Shown piece by piece: positions 1-5,232 of a DNA stretch of 5,232 nt. The DNA is from Candidatus Acidiferrum typicum (GTDB taxonomy: Bacteria; Acidobacteriota; Terriglobia; Acidiferrales; UBA7541). The stretch spans positions 1 through 5,232 of the forward strand of contig JAOAPW010000423.1 in NCBI GenBank assembly GCA_025463105.1, given 5' to 3'. The first letter of the stretch is position 1, and each line of letters starts with the position of its first letter. The position numbers were made by a program, and so were the translations under genes. Under the pieces are notes generated by a model. The model was given only the letters and a program-made list of their open reading frames with translations, did not search any database and was not told where the DNA came from.

Positions 1-76
1 AAATGATGAATTGAAAAACAGAAGCCGTACCATTGACTATTCGAAGAATCGAGCATAGGTTAGGGTTAACTAAGAT

Positions 77-95
77 GAGGGGAATCTCTCCCCTC
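77..95. repeat. Inverted repeat (7-bp stem, 5-base loop)
   Basis: The arms GAGGGGA (77-83) and TCCCCTC (89-95) are perfectly complementary around the loop ATCTC. The hairpin lies just before the terminator-like stem at 102-131 and may belong to the same 3' end structure of a gene lying to the left of the window. No T-run follows it, so on its own it is not a convincing terminator. Confidence 0.5.
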
Positions 96-101
96 CACCC
101 C

Positions 102-140
102 GGGGCCGGATGAACACCCACGTTCGGCCCCTTTCGATTT
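102..140 (+). terminator. Candidate intrinsic terminator
   Basis: GGGGCCGGATG (102-112) pairs with CGTTCGGCCCC (121-131), giving an 11-bp stem that includes two G-T wobbles around an 8-base loop. The sequence CTTTCGATTT follows, a broken T-rich tail. The GC-rich base and T-rich 3' side are what an intrinsic terminator needs when read on the + strand. It would end a gene whose coding part lies mostly or wholly left of the window. The interrupted T tract and the lack of a visible upstream gene keep confidence moderate. Confidence 0.4.
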
Positions 141-206
141 CAAGCCCGCAGTTCCAAAAAATCACACAAGGTTCGAACTTGTGGAATCAGATGCGGTGTC
201 GCGTTA

Positions 207-212
207 TATAAT
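207..212 (+). promoter_or_regulatory. Candidate -10 box upstream of gene 1
   Basis: TATAAT is an exact match to the sigma-70 -10 consensus and sits in a locally AT-rich stretch (about 204-240). No good -35 box lies 16-18 bases upstream; the nearest TTG-containing hexamer (TTGTGG, 179-184) is 22 bases away. If active, it would give gene 1 a leader of roughly 185 bases containing the hairpins at 272-289, 309-324 and 374-388. This call rests on the hexamer alone. Confidence 0.25.
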
Positions 213-271
213 TCCAGAGTCAGGAAATTGAAAATACAGATTTCGGATCGAGTATGGCTTCGCTCTGTAAC

Positions 272-324
272 GTCGGTCTTCAGACCGATAGGGCGTATGA
301 AGAATATGCCCGCCTGACGGCGGG
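272..324. repeat. Paired hairpins, possible dispersed palindromic element
   Basis: Two strong inverted repeats lie 19 bases apart. The first is TCGGTCT (273-279) against AGACCGA (282-288), effectively a 6-bp stem with a TTCA loop plus a G-T pair at the base. The second is CCCGCC (309-314) against GGCGGG (319-324) around TGAC, a perfect 6-bp all-GC stem. Paired short palindromes between genes resemble REP/BIME-type elements. They could equally be leader structure for gene 1. Copies elsewhere in the genome cannot be checked from this window. Confidence 0.45.
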
Positions 325-373
325 ATCTACTCAAATCGCTGTAAGAACATTCAGACTGGCATTGCGTTAGATA

Positions 374-388
374 GCTGGCCGGTCCAGC
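374..388 (+). promoter_or_regulatory. Small hairpin just upstream of gene 1 start
   Basis: GCTGG (374-378) pairs with CCAGC (384-388) around a CCGGT loop. It ends 14 bases before the ATG at 403, in the zone where ribosome binding begins. No clear Shine-Dalgarno sequence is present between it and the ATG (the closest purine-rich stretch is GGATGGA). It is short and could be chance in GC-rich DNA. Confidence 0.3.
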
Positions 389-402
389 CGGATGGATACC
401 AT

Positions 403-1866
403 ATGCGGACTTCGATGGATCGAAGTATGGAAGATGACGATCGCCCAAGGTTTGGAACAAATCAGAAGGCGCTCAAAATCAATCTGGACCCGATGTTTTA
501 CGGAACTTTTGCCGAGATCGGGGCCGGACAAGAAGTCGCGCGCTGGTTTTTCAAGGTTGGCGCGGCGGCGGGAACAATTTCAAAATCCATTTCCGCCTAC
601 GACATGGCTGTCAGCGACGCGATCTATGGCCGCTGCAAAAGGTACGTATCGCGCGAACGCCTGCAGGGCATGCTCGATTACGAACATGGCCTGAACCTGG
701 AACGGTTACGGATGTCGCGCGGAGACACGACCGCTTTCTTCACATTTGCAAACACCGTGGCGGCCCGCAACTATCAGGGTACGAATGAATCTCATGGCTG
801 GATGGGCGTCAAATACCAGACTCGTCCGCGAGACGAAGACAGCCAGATTATTATTCATGTCCGCATGCTCGATCAGGAAAACGATCTGCAGCAGGAAACG
901 CTGGGCATCGTGGGAGTCAATCTTCTCTACGGCGCTTTTTTCCTGCATCACAAACCTCCGCTGCTGCTGGAATCCCTGCTGGACAATCTCACCACGAAAC
1001 GCGTCGAGATCGATATGGTCGAATTCTCGGGCATTGAGTTTCGTCATGTCGATAACCGCGTAATGAGTTTGAAGCTGGTGCAGCTGGGTCTGAGCGGCGC
1101 AGCAATGTTCGGTCCAGCCGGCGAAGTTTTGCAACCCTCGGAAGTGCTGCGCAAGCGGCCGATTCTGGTGGAGCGAGGGAGTTTTCGCCCAGTCACGAAG
1201 GTGAACATCGACATGATCCATTGCGCCCATGAGCGCTTTTCGTCGGAGCCGGAGGTGGAAACCGGGCAGGTTGTCGAACTCATGGAAATCACGATGCGAA
1301 ACCTGCTGGCGGGGGGTCACATTGATTTGACCGACTTTCTGGCGCGAGCTGACGTATTGGCCGCTGCCGGCAAGACCGTGCTGATCTCGGATTATTTCGA
1401 ATATTATCGCCTGGCAGCGTATCTGACCCGCTACACGTCGCATCCAATCGCGGTGACTATGGGCGTTGCGAGTCTTGAGGACTTGTTCCAGGAGAAATAT
1501 TATGCCGAACTTGAAGGCGGCATTCTGGAAGCCTTCGGCAGGCTATTCACAAAAGATTTACGGATTTATGTTTATCCTCTGCGCGATCCGGCCACCGGAG
1601 AAATCAAAACCGTGCAGAACATAAAAATGCCAGGTGACCTGCAGAGCCTTTACTCTTATCTGGTCGAGCGAGGCAGGATCAAGCAGCTCGATAATTTCGA
1701 TGAGAGTGTGCTGCACATTTTTTCGCGCGACGTTCTGCGGCGAATCAAAGAGGAGGATCCCTCGTGGGAGGATATGGTGCCTCCCGAGATCGCGCAGGTC
1801 ATCAAGCATCGCCGCTTTTTTGGCTACCGCGAGGCTGAAATGCCGGATGCCACTCATCAAAAATAA
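403..1866 (+). CDS. Conserved protein of unknown function, about 480 residues
   Basis: This gene encodes a 487-residue, apparently soluble protein with no signal peptide and no clear membrane segment. From memory it matches a family found in Acidobacteriota, Bacteroidota and others, marked here by YGTFAEIGAGQEVARWFF (33-50), SAYDM (64-68), HGWMG (131-135), QQETLGIVGVNLLYGA (163-178), RGSFRPVT (258-265) and EGGILEAFGRLF (371-382). Members have, as I recall, been labelled TonB-dependent receptor or nicotinate-nucleotide adenylyltransferase. Neither fits: there is no export signal or beta-barrel pattern, and no (H/T)xGH nucleotidyltransferase motif is visible. The reaction is unknown. In-frame ATGs occur at 403, 415 and 427, none with a good Shine-Dalgarno; family similarity starts near residue 26, so any of the three could be the true start. 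The next gene follows after 58 bases, so co-transcription is possible. The reading frame is intact and probably full length. Confidence 0.85.
   Translation: MRTSMDRSMEDDDRPRFGTNQKALKINLDPMFYGTFAEIGAGQEVARWFFKVGAAAGTISKSISAYDMAVSDAIYGRCKRYVSRERLQGMLDYEHGLNLERLRMSRGDTTAFFTFANTVAARNYQGTNESHGWMGVKYQTRPRDEDSQIIIHVRMLDQENDLQQETLGIVGVNLLYGAFFLHHKPPLLLESLLDNLTTKRVEIDMVEFSGIEFRHVDNRVMSLKLVQLGLSGAAMFGPAGEVLQPSEVLRKRPILVERGSFRPVTKVNIDMIHCAHERFSSEPEVETGQVVELMEITMRNLLAGGHIDLTDFLARADVLAAAGKTVLISDYFEYYRLAAYLTRYTSHPIAVTMGVASLEDLFQEKYYAELEGGILEAFGRLFTKDLRIYVYPLRDPATGEIKTVQNIKMPGDLQSLYSYLVERGRIKQLDNFDESVLHIFSRDVLRRIKEEDPSWEDMVPPEIAQVIKHRRFFGYREAEMPDATHQK
409..426. promoter_or_regulatory. Perfect 8-bp palindrome across gene 1 start region
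   Basis: ACTTCGAT (409-416) and ATCGAAGT (419-426) are exact reverse complements separated by GG. The palindrome begins just after the ATG at 403, contains the ATG at 415 and ends directly before the ATG at 427. In DNA it has the symmetry of an operator for a dimeric regulator. In RNA it would fold as a 7-bp stem with a TGGA loop at the initiation region. Function is inferred only from symmetry and position. Confidence 0.4.
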
Positions 1867-1924
1867 TGTAGCTGGATGGAGTAGCTTGTTGCTCCGACGC
1901 CGCACGTAATACCGGTTAGCGTCC

Positions 1925-3688
1925 TTGGCGGAAAATAAACCATCACCAAAAAGAGTTGGGGATTGGCTGCTGGGTGCGATTCTTTTTTTCGCGACCGCCG
2001 CCGTCGTGTTGTGGCAGAACTTGCGTCTCGCGATTCTTTGGGACCTCAGCTACATCCTGGAAACTTCGTACCGCATTTCGTTGGGCGATGTTCCCTACCG
2101 CGATTTTCCCTTGCCATTCGCGCCTCTGACGTTTCTGACGCAAGCCGCGTTGATCAAATTAACCGGCCGGGTAATCTTTCACCACGTCATTTACGCCGCA
2201 CTGGCCGGAGGCGTAGCAACCCTGCTTACCTGGCGCATCATTTTTCATTTGCTGAATGAAAAAGTTCACTCCGCGCGGCGGATAGCGTTTTTGCTGAGCG
2301 TTCCGCTTGTTTTCCTGGGAATCTACTCTGTCTTTCCGCATCCCTTTTATGATTGCGACTGCACACTGACGATTCTTTTGGCAATTTTTCTTCTCTTGCA
2401 GTTGCAACGTAAGAATTTTCCTCCGCTGCGGGCCTTCTTGACCGGCGCCGTCCTTGTTGTTCCGATGTTCGTCAAGCAGAACGTCGGACTGGCCTTCCTG
2501 GCGGCGACTGTAGTTTCTCTCGCTTTCCTGATGACGTTTGATAGACAAGATCGCCGGCGCGCGCTGGGATACGCCTGGACGATCGCCGGCGCCGCGTCCG
2601 GATTCGCGCTGGCGCTTGCGCTCATTCATTTCACGGCAGGGTTGACCAATTATTGGCACTGGACCATTCAATTCGCAGCTGAGCGGCGCCTGCCTCCATT
2701 GCCTGATTTGCTCGCGGTATACGCGGATCCGCAAATGATCTGGCGAATAGGAGCGTTCCTCGGCGGAGCGCTTCTATTTTCTCTAAACCGAAAGGCTCGG
2801 CCAGTGGTAACGCTGCTGTCAGTTTTTCTAGTCGCGCTTCCGTTTGTGTGGACCGTGGCGGCGCTCTTTACCGAAAGCGATCCAGCAGACCGCGCTGATC
2901 AACTTCTCGCGCTGTGGCCGTTCGTGTTGGTGGTCTCGTTTGCATTTGCTTTGTGGAGTCTTCGGCGGGACGCCAGAATTGAACGACCTGGAATAGCGCT
3001 CGCTCTGCCATTCATTCTAATCGCCACTGTGAATGGCGCGTTCCTGTCGCAACAGGTATGGGGTTCCACATATGCACTCTGGCCATTGTTCATGATTCTG
3101 TGTGCATGCACGTTTTCCGTTCTGTTTCGAGAAGAAACGTCGACCGCCTCGCAAAGCGTGACCGTCATCGCGCGTGTTCCAGCGTCTCTGGTGACGGTGG
3201 CGCTGGTGAGCATATCGTTGCTGCTGTCTGGCTGGTATTACGTCTGGAGCAACGAGCGGCTGAGTTACGTCAAACTATCCGAGGGAGAGATGGTTCGCTC
3301 GACACTGCCCGAGCTTGCCGGATTGTCTGTTCGTGGCCCCTGGATTCGAGAATTCGAGGGTCTGGTGCGATTTACGCAGCAGCACATTCCTGTTGAAGAT
3401 GGCTTGCTGATGATTCCCGGTGAGGACCTTTTTTATTACACCACTGGCAGGCGTCCGCGATTCCCGGCCCTGATGTTCGACCACACGGTAAATCCATTTT
3501 CCCCGGAAGGAATCCAGCGGCTGGCGCGCGACCGCAACATTCGCTGGCTCGTCGTAAAAAATAAACTTCAAGTGAACGGAGAGCCGGTGGAGGACGAGGC
3601 CAGACTGCTTGCGCTGCTGCGGCAGGATTTTCAGTTCGTGCAGAGCCTTGGCGTTTACGACGTATATCACAGAGCGGGGGCTTTGTAG
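1925..3688 (+). CDS. Integral membrane glycosyltransferase-like protein (GT-C fold)
   Basis: This is a 587-residue polytopic inner-membrane protein with roughly 11-13 hydrophobic segments between residues 13 and 440 (for example 13-30, 85-108, 120-137, 145-160, 168-203, 215-237, 294-315, 325-344, 355-374, 381-400 and 418-440). A soluble C-terminal part (about 441-587) follows and probably faces the periplasm. The first predicted outer loop holds D40, E46 and the stretch GDVPYRDF (54-61). Acidic residues there are typical of GT39/ArnT-like enzymes that move a sugar from a polyprenyl-phosphate donor to an envelope acceptor; KQNVG (184-188) also recurs in such proteins. Donor and acceptor cannot be told. 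An in-frame TAA at 1907 and the absence of any ATG near the N-terminus make TTG at 1925 the best start, although its ribosome binding site is weak. The family call is by pattern; an O-antigen or oligosaccharyl-type transferase is a possible alternative. Confidence 0.8.
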   Translation: MAENKPSPKRVGDWLLGAILFFATAAVVLWQNLRLAILWDLSYILETSYRISLGDVPYRDFPLPFAPLTFLTQAALIKLTGRVIFHHVIYAALAGGVATLLTWRIIFHLLNEKVHSARRIAFLLSVPLVFLGIYSVFPHPFYDCDCTLTILLAIFLLLQLQRKNFPPLRAFLTGAVLVVPMFVKQNVGLAFLAATVVSLAFLMTFDRQDRRRALGYAWTIAGAASGFALALALIHFTAGLTNYWHWTIQFAAERRLPPLPDLLAVYADPQMIWRIGAFLGGALLFSLNRKARPVVTLLSVFLVALPFVWTVAALFTESDPADRADQLLALWPFVLVVSFAFALWSLRRDARIERPGIALALPFILIATVNGAFLSQQVWGSTYALWPLFMILCACTFSVLFREETSTASQSVTVIARVPASLVTVALVSISLLLSGWYYVWSNERLSYVKLSEGEMVRSTLPELAGLSVRGPWIREFEGLVRFTQQHIPVEDGLLMIPGEDLFYYTTGRRPRFPALMFDHTVNPFSPEGIQRLARDRNIRWLVVKNKLQVNGEPVEDEARLLALLRQDFQFVQSLGVYDVYHRAGAL

Positions 3689-3713
3689 CTCGTCCCAGTT
3701 TGCACTGGGCGAG
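3689..3713 (+). terminator. Hairpin directly after the glycosyltransferase stop codon
   Basis: The stem is CTCG plus CCCAG (3689-3692, 3694-3698) against CTGGG plus CGAG (3705-3709, 3710-3713): nine pairs with one bulged T (3693) and the loop TTTGCA. It begins at the first base after the TAG at 3686-3688. No T-run follows (GCAACC), so it is not a standard intrinsic terminator. It may cause partial termination or protect the mRNA 3' end. Confidence 0.4.
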
Positions 3714-3730
3714 GCAACCGGCTGTATACT
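3700..3730 (+). promoter_or_regulatory. Candidate sigma-70 promoter for the propeller gene
   Basis: TATACT (3725-3730) matches the -10 consensus at five of six positions. A weak -35-like TTGCAC (3700-3705) lies 19 bases upstream, a long spacer. The ATG at 3775 is 44 bases downstream, a normal leader length. The -35 box would overlap the loop and 3' arm of the post-stop hairpin at 3689-3713. The -10 box carries most of the weight here. Confidence 0.35.
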
Positions 3731-3762
3731 CGTCGCGGCAGCAAGCCTGGATTGCAATCCAA

Positions 3763-3770
3763 AAGGTGGA
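3763..3770 (+). promoter_or_regulatory. Shine-Dalgarno that fixes the propeller gene start
   Basis: AAGGTGGA resembles the AAGGAGG consensus with one substitution and is placed 4-5 bases before the ATG at 3775. It decides for this ATG over an in-frame TTG at 3700, whose 25-residue extension would put non-hydrophobic sequence before an otherwise perfect signal peptide. Confidence 0.7.
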
Positions 3771-3774
3771 CTCC

Positions 3775-5031
3775 ATGAAGCGCAACGGTTTGATTGGTTT
3801 TCTATTGGCCGGAATCGTTTTGTCATGGCTGATGGCGCGCCCCTCGCGGCCTGTCTTCGGACAGGCGGCGCCGGCGGAGGCCCTGCACATTGGAGAAGCC
3901 GGTCTGCCGCAATTCCAGAAGGATCCCAATTTCCCCAAGGTTCCGTCAAAGTGGAGGATGGGATTTGGTTCCGATGTCGCCGTCGACGCGCAGGATCACA
4001 TCTGGGTTCTTAGCCGCCCGCACAGTCTCGCGCATCCCCGATCCACGCCGCCGGATCTGGTGTCCATTCCTGCTCCGCCTGTGATGGAGTTCGACAATGA
4101 AGGGAATTTTATTCAGGCCTGGGGCGGCGAAAGCGGGCCCGGATACCAATGGCCCTCGAACGAGCACAGCATCACCGTGGATTACAAGGGTTTCGTGTGG
4201 ATCGAAGGAAACGCGGACGGGAAACAAAATAATCCCGCGAGTCTCCCGAATGACAACCAAGTTCTGAAGTTCACAAGGGAAGGCAAATTTGTGATGGCCA
4301 TCGGCAAGAGCGGCCAGACCGGCAGCAATGCTACCGAGATTCTCAGAGGAGCAACGAGCGTACGCGTCTACCCCAAGACGAACGAAGTTTTCGTGAGCGA
4401 CGGCTACGGAAACAGCCGCGTGATGGTGTATGACGCGGACACGGGGAAATTCAAGCGCATGTGGGGAGCCTATGGCAACAAGCCGCTCGATCTCGACCAG
4501 CGTCCGCTAGTTGAAGCGTCGAAGCCCAACGAATTGTGCCCCATGGTCTGCGGGATATGGACCACGTATCAGCAATTTTCGGTGCCGCACGACATTAAAT
4601 TTTCAAACGATGGTCTCGCCTACGTGGCCGACCGCGGGAATAAGCGGGTGCAGGTGTTCACGCCGGAGGGCAAATTTGTCGCTGAGCAATTCATCGGCGT
4701 GGACAGCAAGTTTCCGCTGCAGGCGAGGTCGGTCGCCTTCTCCCCCGATCCGGCGCAGCGATTTCTGTACGTCTCAGGGTCCCCGGACGTCTACATTTTG
4801 AATCGCAGGACGCTCGAAGTTCTTGGCTCGTTCAATATCGGTTCGCCGCAAGGGGATCCTCCGGGCCACCTGATCAATGTGGATCATGAAGGCAACGTTT
4901 ACGCGGTCCAGGCCGAATTAAGCGGCGCCGATGGACATAGCGGAGGCGCGGGCGCATACAAATTCACGTTCACCGGGTATTCACCACGAGTTTCGTGCCC
5001 TCCTTGTGAATCCACGAAGCGCGTCCAGTGA
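3775..5031 (+). CDS. Exported six-bladed beta-propeller protein with NHL-like repeats
   Basis: This is a 418-residue protein. Residues 1-30 form a signal peptide: MKRN, a hydrophobic core GLIGFLLAGIVLSWLM (5-20), and a likely cleavage near VFGQA-A (27-32), so it should act in the periplasm or outside the cell. The rest is built of NHL-type blades: about 66-118 (SDVAVDAQDHIWVLSRP), 131-180 (HSITVDYKGFVWIEGNA), 194-234 (NEVFVSDGYGNSRVMVYD), 272-308 (DGLAYVADRGNKRVQVF), 318-354 (RFLYVSGSPDVYIL) and 365-400 (HLINVDHEGNVYAV). The blade pattern resembles bacterial proteins annotated as peptidyl-alpha-hydroxyglycine alpha-amidating lyase (PAL)-like, common in Acidobacteriota. That enzymatic activity is not established for them, and NHL propellers often only bind partners. 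Cysteines occur only in two pairs, C255/C259 and C408/C411 (CPPC). A hairpin with a TTCG loop lies in the DNA at 3849-3866. The gene probably has its own promoter and sits 87 bases after the glycosyltransferase gene. Confidence 0.85.
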   Translation: MKRNGLIGFLLAGIVLSWLMARPSRPVFGQAAPAEALHIGEAGLPQFQKDPNFPKVPSKWRMGFGSDVAVDAQDHIWVLSRPHSLAHPRSTPPDLVSIPAPPVMEFDNEGNFIQAWGGESGPGYQWPSNEHSITVDYKGFVWIEGNADGKQNNPASLPNDNQVLKFTREGKFVMAIGKSGQTGSNATEILRGATSVRVYPKTNEVFVSDGYGNSRVMVYDADTGKFKRMWGAYGNKPLDLDQRPLVEASKPNELCPMVCGIWTTYQQFSVPHDIKFSNDGLAYVADRGNKRVQVFTPEGKFVAEQFIGVDSKFPLQARSVAFSPDPAQRFLYVSGSPDVYILNRRTLEVLGSFNIGSPQGDPPGHLINVDHEGNVYAVQAELSGADGHSGGAGAYKFTFTGYSPRVSCPPCESTKRVQ

Positions 5032-5096
5032 TCGAAAAGGGTGCGCGGCAGTGACATTTTGCTCACAACCAGCATCCAATGGTAGGTTAGGACCGC

Positions 5097-5124
5097 GAAT
5101 CACAAATCACGAATCACACTTCAC
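5097..5124. repeat. Tandem heptamer repeat, four units
   Basis: The units GAATCAC, AAATCAC, GAATCAC and ACTTCAC follow each other with an exact 7-base period. Three contain a perfect AATCAC and the fourth is degenerate. The array lies in the non-coding gap before the thiolase gene. Short tandem heptamers like this vary in copy number by strand slippage in many bacteria. Whether this one affects expression cannot be told. Confidence 0.6.
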
Positions 5125-5137
5125 CCGCCAGAGCGGG
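5124..5137. repeat. Small GC hairpin after the heptamer repeat
   Basis: CCCGC (5124-5128) pairs with GCGGG (5133-5137) around CAGA. Its first base is the last base of the heptamer array. It resembles the CCCGCC/GGCGGG hairpin at 309-324, which hints at a common intergenic motif. It is not followed by a T-run. Confidence 0.35.
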
Positions 5138-5159
5138 CTCAGTGCAAGCGAGTCACCCT

Positions 5160-5232
5160 ATGAGAGAAGCCGTCATTGTAAGTTCGGTTCGTACGCCAGT
5201 CGGAAAAGCGTTTAAAGGATCACTGCGCGCGA
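5160..5232 (+). CDS. Thiolase (acetyl-CoA C-acyltransferase), N-terminus only
   Basis: Only the first 24 codons are present, and the frame is open at the window end. The peptide begins MREAVIVSSVRTPVGKAF and continues KGSLRA, the highly conserved first strand and loop of thiolases (consensus like EAVIVSAVRTPIGKF.G.L). Thiolases cleave 3-ketoacyl-CoA with CoA in beta-oxidation or condense two acetyl-CoA. The sequence here cannot separate these two uses, and the catalytic cysteine near residue 90 and the C-terminal His/Cys lie beyond the window. The ATG at 5160 is chosen because the motif starts immediately. The ribosome binding site is weak (AAGCGAG, ending 9 bases upstream). A partner 3-hydroxyacyl-CoA dehydrogenase is often adjacent to such genes but cannot be seen here. 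Confidence 0.85.
   Translation, partial: MREAVIVSSVRTPVGKAFKGSLRA

Noticed and set aside
2..58. Open frame at the left edge that could be the C-terminal tail of an upstream + strand gene, ending at TAG 56-58
   Set aside because: Only 18 codons, AT-rich, no recognisable motif. The terminator-like stem at 102-131 would fit such a gene, but the evidence is too thin to call it.
140..460. Minus-strand open frame of 106 codons across the upstream region
   Set aside because: It runs through several hairpins and into the start of gene 1, shows no domain and no natural-looking protein composition. It is more likely an accident of the repeat-like DNA.
1111..1121. Eleven-base sequence GGTCCAGCCGG repeated at 381-391 and 1111-1121
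   Set aside because: Short and GC-rich, with one copy inside a coding region at ordinary codons. It is probably coincidence.
706..1443. Long minus-strand open frame of 245 codons opposite gene 1
   Set aside because: It lies fully antisense to a strongly conserved protein gene, and its translation is low-complexity with no recognisable family.
3700..3774. N-terminal extension of the propeller protein from a TTG at 3700
   Set aside because: The Shine-Dalgarno at 3763-3770 and the signal peptide starting at the ATG of 3775 make the shorter form far more likely.
3275..3949. Minus-strand open frames of 188 and 224 codons across the glycosyltransferase/propeller junction
   Set aside because: They overlap two real genes and their intergenic region, and are rich in Arg, Pro and Ala with no domain, as expected for antisense frames in GC-rich DNA.
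5059..5088. Possible promoter TTGCTC...TAGGTT before the thiolase
   Set aside because: Each hexamer matches only about half of the consensus, too weak to list.
4931..5215. Plus-strand open frame of 94 codons covering the propeller 3' end, the intergenic gap and the thiolase start
   Set aside because: It is out of frame with both genes, and the thiolase frame from 5160 gives an unmistakable family motif instead.

Overview
The window looks like a chromosomal piece of a moderately GC-rich Gram-negative bacterium. The most likely source is an Acidobacteriota member or a relative. This is inferred from the protein families (a roughly 480-residue conserved protein of unknown role, a GT-C type membrane glycosyltransferase, an exported NHL-propeller protein and a thiolase) and from intergenic regions rich in short hairpins and a heptamer repeat. 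No marker gene fixes the taxonomy.

Layout: positions 1-402 hold no convincing gene. They contain a run of short inverted repeats, including a terminator-like stem-loop (102-140), a consensus-like TATAAT box (207-212), a pair of strong hairpins (272-289 and 309-324), and a perfect 8-bp palindrome (409-426) lying across the candidate start codons of the first gene. Then come four genes, all on the + strand: a conserved protein of unknown function (403-1866), an integral membrane glycosyltransferase-like protein (1925-3688, TTG start), a secreted six-bladed beta-propeller protein with NHL-like repeats (3775-5031), and the first 24 codons of a thiolase (5160-5232, cut by the window end).

The first two genes are 58 bases apart with no clear terminator between them and may be co-transcribed. 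A hairpin directly after the glycosyltransferase stop codon, followed by a candidate promoter and a good Shine-Dalgarno, suggests the propeller gene is a separate unit. The 128-base gap before the thiolase contains a four-unit heptamer repeat and a small GC hairpin. I see no shared pathway linking the four genes: a soluble protein of unknown role, envelope glycan assembly, an exported propeller and fatty-acid/acetyl-CoA metabolism.

No mobile element, CRISPR array, tRNA or rRNA gene was recognised. No clearly new multi-gene system is visible. The most interesting items are the heavily structured region upstream of gene 1, the unresolved function of gene 1, and the cysteine pairs of the propeller protein.
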